From: Rugosimonospora africana
Lineage (GTDB): Bacteria; Actinomycetota; Actinomycetes; Mycobacteriales; Micromonosporaceae
Assembly (NCBI RefSeq): GCF_016862975.1
Contig: NZ_BONZ01000045.1
Location: 62,001 to 126,000, forward strand
Length of the DNA: 64,000 nt
Reading direction: 5' to 3'
This document shows, piece after piece, positions 26,524 through 35,190 of the stretch. Made by a program: the position numbers and the translations under genes. The notes beneath the pieces were generated by a model. That model did not search any database and was not told the DNA's origin. It saw nothing but the letters and a program-made list of their open reading frames with translations. Each line of letters starts with the position of its first letter. The stretch's first letter is position 1.

Positions 26524-27351
26524 TCAAGCAATGCTCGGCCTCGGGGGAAGTCGGAGTGGGCGCATGCGTGCGTTCTGGTACACCCGCTTGATCGCCGCGG
26601 CGTTGAATCGATCGTTCTTGGCAGGCTCGAACGAGCGATCGTAGTAGATCCGGCCGTCCTTCAGGACAGAGATGGCGCCGGGCCGGGTCTCGCCGTGCGG
26701 GAAGTTGTAGATGGCGACTGAACCCTCATGGAAGCTCCAGCCTGGATAGCGACACTGCTTTACCCCAAACAGGCCCTGCTCATGTATCAGGATGTTGCCC
26801 AACGGAGGGCTCGCATGCGCGATCAGCCAGTCGGCGATCGCCCGATCGCTGGGTTGATCGCTGATCAGCGCCTTGAGTTCCGGGGTCTGCGCGTGTTCGA
26901 CTTCGGCAACGGCCCGGACGAACCGCTCGACACGATCCTGGACCGCGAGGAGCGCTCGGACCACGTCCGCTTCCCACGCACGCAACGCCTGGAGCTGCCG
27001 CTCCTTATGTTGCGCCCTCTCCTGAACCCTAGCCTGCTCAACGGCGCTCGCGTGCTCCGCACAGAAGACGGTGTCGTTGCGGATGTTGACGTGCCTGCCG
27101 CACAACGGCTTGCCACAGTCACGACACGCCCCCACGGCGTACATGCCGCACGCACATTGCGGCGTACCGGCAGAGGTGGCACCAGATTGGTAGCGATGGC
27201 CGCACGGCTGATAGACGGGTACCGAGCCCAGATTGCCCTGGGCGCCGGGCGGTATCACATTGACCAAGGCTTGGCTGGTGCACTCGTAGTATCCGGGTGC
27301 GAGCACGTTGCTGCTGGTTCCCCCGCAACGCGGGCAAGCAGACGTCGTCAT
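26524..27351 (-). CDS. Zinc-ribbon protein of unknown function
   Basis: 275 residues from the ATG at 27351 (MTTSACPRCGG); the frame extends upstream but no better start is seen. The first ~100 residues carry at least five Cys/His pairs (CPRC, PCGH, CACG, CRDC ... CGRH, FCAEH), suggesting two or three zinc ribbons. A ~60-residue coiled-coil-like helix (EQARVQERAQHKERQLQAL) follows. The C-terminal ~100 residues form a beta-rich domain (SWFHEGSVAIYNF-like strand, KDGRIYYDRSFEP). Function is unknown. Convergent with the HTH/helical-repeat gene. Confidence 0.7.
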   Translation of the reverse strand: MTTSACPRCGGTSSNVLAPGYYECTSQALVNVIPPGAQGNLGSVPVYQPCGHRYQSGATSAGTPQCACGMYAVGACRDCGKPLCGRHVNIRNDTVFCAEHASAVEQARVQERAQHKERQLQALRAWEADVVRALLAVQDRVERFVRAVAEVEHAQTPELKALISDQPSDRAIADWLIAHASPPLGNILIHEQGLFGVKQCRYPGWSFHEGSVAIYNFPHGETRPGAISVLKDGRIYYDRSFEPAKNDRFNAAAIKRVYQNARMRPLRLPPRPSIA

Positions 27352-27558
27352 GGGGAAATTCTGCCGACGGTGGAATTCCACGGACAAGCGATACCAGCCG
27401 ATCGATCTGCATGAACTGGATTCTCGGCTTCGGCAGCTCCCACGGATTGCCCCCCGCTTCTGTCCGAACGTTCAACCAACCCGGGAAATGGCGGAGGGCG
27501 CCGGACACGCGTGCCGGCCGTTCCCGCGAGCCTGCCGCCGCGCCGTTATGATCGCCGT

Positions 27559-27903
27559 ATGATCAATGGCGCTCATGTGATCATCTACAGTCGCGATCCC
27601 GAGGCCGACCGCGCCTTCTTTCGGGACACCCTCGGCTACGACCACGTCGACGCCGGCCACGGCTGGCTCATCTTCGGGCTGCCGCCGGCCGAGCTCGCCG
27701 TGCATCCGACCGACGGCGAGCAGGCCCACGAGCTGTTTCTGATGTGCGACGACGTCGCGGCGACCGTGGCCGAGTTGTCGGCGAAGGGCGTCGAGTTCAC
27801 GATCCCGGTCACCGAAGAGCGGTGGGGGCTGCGCACCGCTCTGCGGCTGCCCGGCGGCGGCGAGCTCGGCCTCTACGAGCCAAGCCACCCGGTCGCAATC
27901 TGA
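27559..27903 (+). CDS. VOC-fold (glyoxalase/bleomycin-resistance-like) protein
   Basis: 114 residues with the paired beta-alpha-beta-beta-beta modules of the VOC superfamily (GAHVIIYSRDPEADRAFFRD ... GGGELGLYEPSHP). Metal ligands of the family would be His6 and the Glu near the end (ELGLYEP). The ATG follows TATGAT (27547-27552) by 6 bp, a leaderless start. Substrate unknown. Confidence 0.88.
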   Translation: MINGAHVIIYSRDPEADRAFFRDTLGYDHVDAGHGWLIFGLPPAELAVHPTDGEQAHELFLMCDDVAATVAELSAKGVEFTIPVTEERWGLRTALRLPGGGELGLYEPSHPVAI

Positions 27904-27952
27904 CCGCCAGGCTTGGCGAGCGGAAATGCGCTGATGAGCGAAGGTCGATCGG

Positions 27953-28066
27953 TCAGTGGCCGGTGCCTTGGATACCGGCCTGGGCAGCCGTCGCCAACGA
28001 AACGATCGAGGCGGCCACGGCGCCGGTGAGCAGGGCAAGCGCCCAGATGCGTGCGCGTCGACTCAT
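27953..28066 (-). CDS. Small secreted or membrane peptide, 37 residues
   Basis: The ATG at 28066 is preceded by a near-perfect GAAGGAGA 7 nt upstream, which is the main reason to call it. The peptide starts MSRRARIWALALLTG and continues as one hydrophobic segment to ATAAQA, where signal peptidase could cut, leaving about seven residues (GIQGTGH). No homologue recognised. Confidence 0.5.
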   Translation of the reverse strand: MSRRARIWALALLTGAVAASIVSLATAAQAGIQGTGH

Positions 28067-28300
28067 GGGGAATCTCCTTCTGCTACTCAGACCCACTTTG
28101 TGGTCGCAGACTAATCCGCGCATGCACGTACGTCGATCAGCCGAACGTTCCGCGGATGCTGCGGAAAGAGGCCGGGCATGTACCCGGAGGTCCGGTCTGA
28201 CCGCGCAATGCCTTCTGATGCACGGTTGTCCGGTTCGTTGGGACAAGCCGCGGGCAGGCGTGAACTGGCCGCTCCTGGCGGAACCTGCCACGCTTCAACC

Positions 28301-28894
28301 ATGGGGGAACGACATGATCACCTGCGGGCCGCCGACGCGGACCGGCAACTCGCAGCGGACCGGCTCCAGGTAGCGCTCAACGAGGGCCGCCTGGACCTGT
28401 TGGAGTACGACGGGCGGCTGCAGCAGGCGTACACGGCAAAGACGTACGGCGAACTGGACCGGATCCTCGACGACCTGCCGCCGGAAGTCGGGACGGGCAC
28501 CCCGTCGGTGCCGACTGACGCGGCCCGGGCGACCGGTACGGGGCGCCGCCGCGGCGTACCCACGTGGATGCTGACGCTGTGGGGCAGTTGGCTGGCGGTG
28601 ACGGCGATCAGCATGCTGATCTATGTGCTCAGCGATTTCCGCGGGTCCGCGTGGCCGATCTGGGTCGCCGGCCAATGGGCCGGCATCCTGCTCATACGCA
28701 CGCTCAAGGCGCACGCCAGCGGCAACCCCCACCGGTACGTGGCCGCGGGCCACGACGGACGGCACCAGATGTCGGGCCGTGACCCGCGGTACCGGCAGCG
28801 CCTCGACCGGCAGCCCGCGGAGGAGAGGTCGCCGGGCTGGGAGCAGTCTGACCGCCGGGCGCGCTACTACGGCCGCCAGTATCGCTGGCGGTAG
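28301..28894 (+). CDS. DUF1707 membrane protein
   Basis: 197 residues from the ATG at 28301. The N-terminal DUF1707 domain is clear (LRAADADRQLAADRLQVALN ... GRLDLLEYDGRL ... ELDRILDDLP). Two membrane segments follow (WMLTLWGSWLAVTAISML and a second from WPIWVAGQWAG). The tail is rich in Arg, Tyr and Gln (ARYYGRQYRWR). Family function is unknown; such proteins are common next to two-component systems and envelope genes. Confidence 0.85.
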   Translation: MGERHDHLRAADADRQLAADRLQVALNEGRLDLLEYDGRLQQAYTAKTYGELDRILDDLPPEVGTGTPSVPTDAARATGTGRRRGVPTWMLTLWGSWLAVTAISMLIYVLSDFRGSAWPIWVAGQWAGILLIRTLKAHASGNPHRYVAAGHDGRHQMSGRDPRYRQRLDRQPAEERSPGWEQSDRRARYYGRQYRWR

Positions 28895-29111
28895 TCGCTC
28901 GACGGTCGGGCGATCAGACGACGCCGGGCCGCCAGCTGTTCGGGTGAGCATCATGCCTGTACCGGACGCTTGCGCATCGATCGCCCGGTTCCGTGCGCGC
29001 CATCCTCTTCCCGGCCTGTCCTCGACTCCGGCAGAGCGTGTCGGCCGGGTCACCATGGGGTAGCGCCGCAGGAAGAAGCCGACGGCGGTCGCCTGACGTA
29101 GCGTCGTTGGT

Positions 29112-30296
29112 ATGGGTGCGGTAACGCTGGTGCGGCAGGCATCGCGGCTGCATCCCTACGTATTCGACGCCATTGTCGCCCTGTGTCTGTTTGCCATCAG
29201 CGTGTCGTATCCGCTGCTCGGCCCGCTGGGCGGGGAGGGGCGGCTGACCCCGGGCCAGGCCGCGTTCAGCGCGGTGGTGTGGGGCGTACTGGTCCTTCGC
29301 CGGCGTCACCCCCTGGCGGTCCTTTCGGTCAGCAGCGCGGCCACCGCCCTGTCGGTGGCGCTGAACGAGGCCCGGGGCCTGTCCACGCTCGCCGTGGTGA
29401 TCGCCGTCTACACCGTGGCGGTCAGTACGAACCGCCTGACCGCGGTCCTCGCCGGATCGTTCACCGGGCTGGTCCTGGTCGGCGGTGCCCTGTACTCGAC
29501 CAGGGGCACCGTTCTCGACCCGGACAAGGTGGTGCTCGTGCTGTGGAGTGGCCTGGCCGCGGCGGTCGGCGATGCGATCCGCAGCCACCGCGACTACGTG
29601 CTCGCGGCCGAGGAGCGGGCCAGGCGCGCGGAGCACAGCCGTGATGAGCAGACCCGGCGGCGGCTGGCCGAGGACCGGCTGCGCATCGCCCGGGATCTGC
29701 ACGACGTCATGGCGCACCACATCGCGGTGATCAACGTACAGGCCGGGGTCGCCGGCCATGTGCTGCGCAGCGACCCTTCCGGGGCACAGGAGGCGCTGGG
29801 CCATGTTCGCCATGCCAGCCGGGCGGTACTCGACGAACTCGGCAGCGTACTGCGGGTCCTGCGGGAGAACGAGGAGGTGGCCGCGCCGACCGAGCCGGTA
29901 CCGGGCCTGGGACGGATGGAAGAGTTGATCGAATCGTTCCGTGGTGCCGGGTTACGGGTGACCTGGCGGCGCGCCGGCCAGATCTACGCGCTGCCGGCGC
30001 CGGTGGATCTGGCCGCCTACCGGCTGCTGCAGGAGTCCCTGACCAACGCGCACAAGCACGGTGGCGACATCGTGCGTATCCAGCTGTCGTACCAGCCGGA
30101 GCAGCTGACCGTCGAAGTGGACAACGAGGCCCCCGCCGAGCGGCGCCGCATCCGTTCGATGGTGAGCACCGGCTACGGCCTGCTCGGCATGCGGGAGCGG
30201 GTTTCGGCCGCCGGTGGGCGAATGCACGCCGGTCCCCGTCCGGGCGGCGGGTTCCGGGTCCGGGCCGTGCTGCCGGCGTGCCAGGAGCGCGGATGA
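29112..30296 (+). CDS. Two-component sensor histidine kinase (HisKA_3 type)
   Basis: 394 residues. The first ~155 residues have four to five membrane segments with almost no external loop, so it senses within or near the membrane. A coiled stretch leads to the HisKA_3 box with phospho-acceptor His197 in ARDLHDVMAHH. The ATPase part shows ESLTNAHKHG (N box) and GYGLLGMRERV. The ATG follows TAGCGT (29099-29104) by 7 bp, a leaderless start. Its stop overlaps the response-regulator start. The downstream ABC exporter is the likely target. Confidence 0.93.
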   Translation: MGAVTLVRQASRLHPYVFDAIVALCLFAISVSYPLLGPLGGEGRLTPGQAAFSAVVWGVLVLRRRHPLAVLSVSSAATALSVALNEARGLSTLAVVIAVYTVAVSTNRLTAVLAGSFTGLVLVGGALYSTRGTVLDPDKVVLVLWSGLAAAVGDAIRSHRDYVLAAEERARRAEHSRDEQTRRRLAEDRLRIARDLHDVMAHHIAVINVQAGVAGHVLRSDPSGAQEALGHVRHASRAVLDELGSVLRVLRENEEVAAPTEPVPGLGRMEELIESFRGAGLRVTWRRAGQIYALPAPVDLAAYRLLQESLTNAHKHGGDIVRIQLSYQPEQLTVEVDNEAPAERRRIRSMVSTGYGLLGMRERVSAAGGRMHAGPRPGGGFRVRAVLPACQERG

Positions 30297-30970
30297 CCCT
30301 GCGCGTGGTGCTGGCCGACGATCAGCAGCTGATCCGTGCCGGGTTCCGGGTTCTGATCGACTCCGCCGACGATCTCGAGGTCGTCGGGGAGGCGACCACC
30401 GGCGTGGAGGCGGTGCAGCTCGCCCGGCGTATCCGCCCCGACCTTGTCCTGATGGACATCCGGATGCCGGAGATGGACGGCGTGGAGGCAACCCGGCAGA
30501 TCACCCAGGACGAGCAGCTGGCGGGGGTACGGATACTGATCCTGACCACGTTCGAGATCGACGAGTACGTGCTGCAGGCGCTGCGGGCCGGTGCCAGCGG
30601 ATTCCTCGGCAAGGGCGTGGATCCGGACGGGCTGCTTACGGCCATCAGGACCGTGGCCTCCGGCGACGCCCTGCTGTCCCCCGCGGCAACCAAGAAGCTG
30701 ATCGGCCGGTTCCTGGCCCTGCCGGAGAACACCTGTTCGGCCGTGCCGTCCCAGCTCGAGGCGCTTACTGAGCGTGAGCGCGAGGTCCTCACGCTGGTGG
30801 CTGCCGGGCTGTCCAACGACGAGATCGCCGAGCGGCTGTTCGTCTCGCCGCTGACCGCGAAGACCCACGTCAACCGGGCGATGATCAAGCTAGGTGCCCG
30901 CGACCGCGCCCAACTGGTGGTCATTGCCTACCAGACCGGCCTGGTACGTCCCGGCGAGCCGCCTCGGTAG
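30293..30970 (+). CDS. LuxR/NarL-type response regulator
   Basis: 225 residues, ATGA overlap with the kinase. The receiver domain has Asp9/Asp10, phospho-acceptor Asp55 (LVLMDIRMPEMDG), Thr and Lys switch residues (ILTTFE, FLGKG). A LuxR HTH lies at ~150-210 (LTEREREVLTLVAAGLSNDE ... TAKTHVNRAMIKL). Confidence 0.95.
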   Translation: MTLRVVLADDQQLIRAGFRVLIDSADDLEVVGEATTGVEAVQLARRIRPDLVLMDIRMPEMDGVEATRQITQDEQLAGVRILILTTFEIDEYVLQALRAGASGFLGKGVDPDGLLTAIRTVASGDALLSPAATKKLIGRFLALPENTCSAVPSQLEALTEREREVLTLVAAGLSNDEIAERLFVSPLTAKTHVNRAMIKLGARDRAQLVVIAYQTGLVRPGEPPR

Positions 30971-31093
30971 GGCGCCGGCCGCGTACTGCCGATGCAGTAC
31001 GCCCAGGTGTCTGCGGATGGACGACGGCGGGTGTACCGGCCGGTTGCCATCCTTGGGGACGCCACCGCCGCAGGGAGCGCTAGGAGTCCCCGA

Positions 31094-32026
31094 GTGATCG
31101 AAGTGAAGAATCTGAGCAAACGGTACGGCCAGCGCGCCGCCGTTGACGATCTGACCTTCACCGTCCGGCCCGGTACCGTCACCGGATTCCTCGGCCCCAA
31201 CGGCGCCGGCAAGTCGACCACCATGCGGATGATCGTCGGTCTCGACGCCGCGACGTCCGGCACGGTCACCATCAACGGCCGCCGATACGCTGACCACCGC
31301 GCGCCGCTACAGGAGATCGGCGCGCTGTTGGACGCCAGAGCGGTGCACCCGAACAGGTCGGCGTACAACCACCTGCGCGCGATCGCGGCGACCACGGGAA
31401 TTGCCAAGCGTCGAGTCGACGAGGTGATCGATCTGGTCGGCCTGCGCGAGGTCGCCCGCAAACCGGCGGGCTCCTTCTCCCTGGGCATGTCGCAGCGTCT
31501 GGGCATCGCCACAGCACTGCTCGGCGATCCAGAAACGGTGCTGCTCGACGAGCCGGTCAACGGCCTGGACCCCGAGGGCGTGCTGTGGATCCGCAACCTG
31601 CTCAGGGCCCTGGCTGCCGAGGGCCGTACCGTCTTCGTCTCCTCGCATCTGATGAGCGAAATGGCGCTGACCGCGCAGCATCTGGTCGTCATCGGGCGGG
31701 GCCGGCTCATCGCGGACGTACCCATCGCCGAGTTCACCACCCGCGCCTGCGTCAACAGCGTGCGCGTCCGCTCGCCTCACTCCGCGGCGCTCAGCGACCT
31801 GCTCGCCGGCCCGGACGTCTCGATCGCCAGCAGCGAGCGCGGCGTACTGGAGGTCATCGGGCTGAGCATCGAACAGATCGGTGAGCGTGCCGCCGAAGCC
31901 GGCATCTGCCTGTACGAACTCTCGCCCCAGCAGCCGTCGCTCGAGGACGTCTTCATGGAACTGACCAGCGGCAGCGTGGAGTACCGCGCGACCGTCGAAG
32001 TCGCGCCGGCAGGGAAGGCCGCCTGA
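31094..32026 (+). CDS. ABC exporter ATP-binding protein
   Basis: 310 residues from the GTG at 31094, 7 nt after AGGAG; the frame is open back to 30992 without a ribosome-binding site. Walker A is GPNGAGKST, the signature region is FSLGMSQRLG (an SLGMSQR variant common in bacitracin-type exporters), Walker B is VLLDEPVNGLD. A ~90-residue C-terminal domain follows the core. It lies 123 bp after the response regulator and overlaps the permease start, so kinase, regulator and exporter are one functional unit. Confidence 0.93.
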   Translation: MIEVKNLSKRYGQRAAVDDLTFTVRPGTVTGFLGPNGAGKSTTMRMIVGLDAATSGTVTINGRRYADHRAPLQEIGALLDARAVHPNRSAYNHLRAIAATTGIAKRRVDEVIDLVGLREVARKPAGSFSLGMSQRLGIATALLGDPETVLLDEPVNGLDPEGVLWIRNLLRALAAEGRTVFVSSHLMSEMALTAQHLVVIGRGRLIADVPIAEFTTRACVNSVRVRSPHSAALSDLLAGPDVSIASSERGVLEVIGLSIEQIGERAAEAGICLYELSPQQPSLEDVFMELTSGSVEYRATVEVAPAGKAA

Positions 32027-32907
32027 TGACCGTGACGAGCCTCGCGGCCCGACCGCGTACCGTCGCAGCACCTGCGGACGTACCGTCACCACCAGCGCCA
32101 TTCCTGCGCACCCGGCGCGCGGCCAGGGGACGCGTCACGCTCACCCGGGTCGTCAACTCGGAGTGGATCAAATTCCGTTCGGTCCGGTCCACGGTTCTCA
32201 CCCTGCTGGCCACCGTCGGAGCCGTGGTCGCCCTCGGACTGCTGTTCTCCGGTGTGCACTCCGGAGTCATCGGCGCGCAGACCATCGGGCTACAGCCCGG
32301 CAGCGGTGCCGGCCCGGTCGACGTCGCCCTGGGGGGCGTCAACCTCGGCCAGCTGATCATCGGGGTGCTGGGGGTCACCCTGGTGACCGGCGAGTACGCA
32401 ACCGGGATGATGCGTCCCACGCTGGCCGCCGTGCCGCGCAGGCTTGCCGTGCTGTGGGGCAAGGCCATCGTCTTCGGCGGGATCGTCACGGTCGCGATGC
32501 TGGTCGCCACGTTCACGGCGTTCCTCGGCGGCCAGGCCCTCATCGGTACGGCAGGGGCGAGCCTTGCCGGCTCGGGGGTGCTTCGAGCGGTCATCGGCGC
32601 CGCCATATACCTCACCGGCGTGGGCCTTATCGGTCTGGCGGCCGGTGCCATCCTGCGCAGGAACGCCGCCGCCATCGGCGTGCTGTTCACCGTCGTGCTC
32701 GTGATACCCGGACTGTTCCCGCTGCTGCCGCAGAGCTGGAACGACACCGTCGGCCCGTACCTGCCGTCCAACGCGGGCACGGCCTTCATGACCGCCGCGC
32801 ACGTGAGCGGCTCGCTGGCCCCCTGGGCCGGCCTGGCTGTCTTCGCCGGCTACGTGACCGCCGCGCTCGCGGTAGCGGCAATCCTGCTCAAGCGCCGCGA
32901 CGCATAG
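32026..32907 (+). CDS. ABC exporter permease (ABC-2 type)
   Basis: 293 residues with TGATG overlap to the ATPase. A ~45-residue basic head is followed by six hydrophobic segments, with the pattern LVTGEYATGMMRPTLAAVPRR typical of actinomycete drug or bacitracin-type exporter permeases. Confidence 0.9.
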   Translation: MTVTSLAARPRTVAAPADVPSPPAPFLRTRRAARGRVTLTRVVNSEWIKFRSVRSTVLTLLATVGAVVALGLLFSGVHSGVIGAQTIGLQPGSGAGPVDVALGGVNLGQLIIGVLGVTLVTGEYATGMMRPTLAAVPRRLAVLWGKAIVFGGIVTVAMLVATFTAFLGGQALIGTAGASLAGSGVLRAVIGAAIYLTGVGLIGLAAGAILRRNAAAIGVLFTVVLVIPGLFPLLPQSWNDTVGPYLPSNAGTAFMTAAHVSGSLAPWAGLAVFAGYVTAALAVAAILLKRRDA

Positions 32908-32990
32908 AACGAACGGCCTCGTCCATGGCGGCGGGGCGGGTAGGAACACGTGGCCGCAAATCCTCCGCGGCGAGCTGGACCGGATGCCCG

Positions 32991-33917
32991 TCACCGGCTG
33001 AGCGGCGTCAACTCGGCCTGCATCGGGCCGACCACAGCAATCGACTCGGCGGCGGCGCGCGCGCCGGTCGACGCAGCCTCCAGGGGGTCGGCCCCAGCCA
33101 GCGCGGCCGCGATGTAGCCGCCCGCGAAGGTGTCGCCGGCGCCGTCCGCGTCGACCTCCTTTGCCGGTACCGCCGGCACGTGCCAGGTACCGGCCGAGGT
33201 GTGGATCGAACAACCCCGGGCGCCGTCGGTGGCGCAGACCGTGGTGCCGCGGTCGGTGAGCCGCGCGACGGAAAGGCCCAGCGTCGCCAGCTCGCCGGCG
33301 CTCGGGAAGACGACGCCGGCCAGGCCGATCGCCTCGGTGACAAGCGCTGCAGACTCGGCGGTCAGCGCCTCGACGCGCACGTTCGGATCGACCGAGACCC
33401 GGGCGCCGGCGGCATGTGCCCGGCGCAACGCGGCCATCGCCGCAGCGGCCAATGGCTGGCCGAACAGCAGCGCGGAGCCGGACAGATGCAGCCAGTCGGC
33501 GGCCTCGGGCAGATCCGCCAGGTCCGCCTCGGTGACCGCGGCTGCCGCGGTGGCGGCCACGTCGAAGGTGAACGCGCGGCGCCCGTCCGGAAAGTACGTC
33601 ACGTGCGCGGTCGCGGTGCGCAGCCCGTGCCCGGACCCGGATTCGCGGCAGTTCACACCTGCCGCACGCAGCCGCTGGCGGATGATGTCGCCCTCGTGGT
33701 CTCGGCCCAGCCCGGCGACCAGGGTGGTATCCGCGCCGAGCCGGCCGGCCGCGTACGCGGTGATGGCCGGTGCACCGCTGGCCCACGGTCCGGTGAAGGG
33801 CACATCATCGGCGGTGGTGGAGCTGGTTAGGGCGGCAGACTTCGCGCGGGGTGCGGACGCGGGGCTGGTCAGCTGGCGCATGAAGGCGGCGAGGGCCTCG
33901 CCCACGATAAGAAGCAA
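32991..33917 (-). CDS. PfkB-family sugar kinase
   Basis: 308 residues from a TTG at 33917 (start LLIVGEAL, with GGAGA ~9 nt upstream); no ATG or GTG fits the conserved N-terminus. PfkB motifs are the first signature (GAPAITAYAAGRLGADTTLVAGLG) and the catalytic DADGAGDTFAGGYIAAAL with its general-base Asp. The phosphorylated sugar cannot be told; ketodeoxygluconate and fructose kinases look similar. A KDG kinase would fit the dehydratase at 18468, but that is speculative. About 60 bp separate it from the upstream mraY on the same strand. Confidence 0.88.
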   Translation of the reverse strand: MLLIVGEALAAFMRQLTSPASAPRAKSAALTSSTTADDVPFTGPWASGAPAITAYAAGRLGADTTLVAGLGRDHEGDIIRQRLRAAGVNCRESGSGHGLRTATAHVTYFPDGRRAFTFDVAATAAAAVTEADLADLPEAADWLHLSGSALLFGQPLAAAAMAALRRAHAAGARVSVDPNVRVEALTAESAALVTEAIGLAGVVFPSAGELATLGLSVARLTDRGTTVCATDGARGCSIHTSAGTWHVPAVPAKEVDADGAGDTFAGGYIAAALAGADPLEAASTGARAAAESIAVVGPMQAELTPLSR

Positions 33918-33980
33918 CGAATGGGTCTCCGGGTCGGCGGTCTGAACACTGGGCGACGCATCTGCCGTCTGTAGGGGTGG

Positions 33981-35075
33981 CTAGCCGGTCTGGGCGAGGA
34001 ATGCGCTGTAGAACAGGGCGAGGCCGATGAACGTCCCGATGCCGGCGATAATCCAGAAGCGGATCACGATGTTGACCTCGCTCCAGCCCACCTGCTCGAA
34101 GTGGTGATGCAGTGGAGACTGCCGGAAGACGCGCTTATGCCGGGTCTTCCAGGACACGTACTGGATGATCCGCGACCCGGTGATGATGACGAAGAGCACG
34201 CCGATGACCGGCAGCAGCAGGATCGTGTGCGTGGCCACGGCTTCGCCGGCGATCAGCCCGCCGATCGACATCGAGCCGACGTCGCCCATGAAGACCCGCG
34301 CCGGCCAGGTGCCCCACCACAGGTATCCGGTCAGGGCGCCGGCTGCGGCGCTCGCGATCAGCCCGGTTTCGAGCGGGTCACGGGCCTGGTAACAGTACGC
34401 CAGGTGCGTCGTATCCGAGCACCAGTGCCGATACTGCCAGAAGGAGATCGCCACATACGCGATCAGGACGATGACGGACGTTCCGGTGGCGAGCCCGTCG
34501 AGTCCATCGGTGAGGTTGACCGCGTTCGTGGAGGCCATCACGATGCCGATGAACACGATGACGATGAGGACCGAGCCCAGCCGTGCCCAGGAAATGTCGC
34601 GGATGAAGGATAGATGATCGCTAGCAACCGTCTGGCCACTGGTCGATGGGAAGTGCACGGCGACCGTCCCGAAGACCCCGCCGACGACGATCTGGAGGAC
34701 GATCTTCCACCGACCGCTGAGTCCGGCGGTGTTGCGCCGGGAAACCTTGAGCAGATCGTCGATGAAGCCGATGGCGCCGCAGAACACCATGAGCCCGAGC
34801 AGGACCAGGCCGGTAATCGTCGGGCGGGGCGGAACGATCTGCTGGCTAGGGAGGGCCTTTTCGGCGAGGTGGCCGATGAAGTACGCGACGAGGGTCGCAC
34901 CGATGAAGATGAGGCCGCCCATGGTGGGCGTACCCCGTTTGACTTGGTGGGCTTCGACATAAACGCCGCGAATCGGTTGAGCGGCCCTGAGCCGGCGCAG
35001 GCCCGCGATCACGAACGGGGATCCGATCAGCGCCAGGACAAAAGCAAGCGGAGCGGCTATGACTACGGCAGTCAT
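33981..35075 (-). CDS. mraY: Phospho-N-acetylmuramoyl-pentapeptide transferase, stand-alone copy
   Basis: 364 residues with ten or so membrane segments. MraY motifs are present: [44 protein letters not shown], the [17 protein letters not shown] loop and [13 protein letters not shown]. It makes lipid I from UDP-MurNAc-pentapeptide and undecaprenyl phosphate in the membrane. It is not in a dcw (mur/fts) cluster: its neighbours are a sugar kinase and a hypothetical. It is therefore probably a second copy, which could give antibiotic self-protection or special wall synthesis. Confidence 0.92.
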   Translation of the reverse strand: MTAVVIAAPLAFVLALIGSPFVIAGLRRLRAAQPIRGVYVEAHQVKRGTPTMGGLIFIGATLVAYFIGHLAEKALPSQQIVPPRPTITGLVLLGLMVFCGAIGFIDDLLKVSRRNTAGLSGRWKIVLQIVVGGVFGTVAVHFPSTSGQTVASDHLSFIRDISWARLGSVLIVIVFIGIVMASTNAVNLTDGLDGLATGTSVIVLIAYVAISFWQYRHWCSDTTHLAYCYQARDPLETGLIASAAAGALTGYLWWGTWPARVFMGDVGSMSIGGLIAGEAVATHTILLLPVIGVLFVIITGSRIIQYVSWKTRHKRVFRQSPLHHHFEQVGWSEVNIVIRFWIIAGIGTFIGLALFYSAFLAQTG

Positions 35076-35190
35076 AGCTGGTTAACCTAGCCGATCGACA
35101 CCTAGGGCCGGAGGACCTACCCGTCGGGGGCCGCGTCGACAGATGCGCCGGCCCTATCGCGATGCGTTCTGGTTGCGTCGCCGCTGACAG

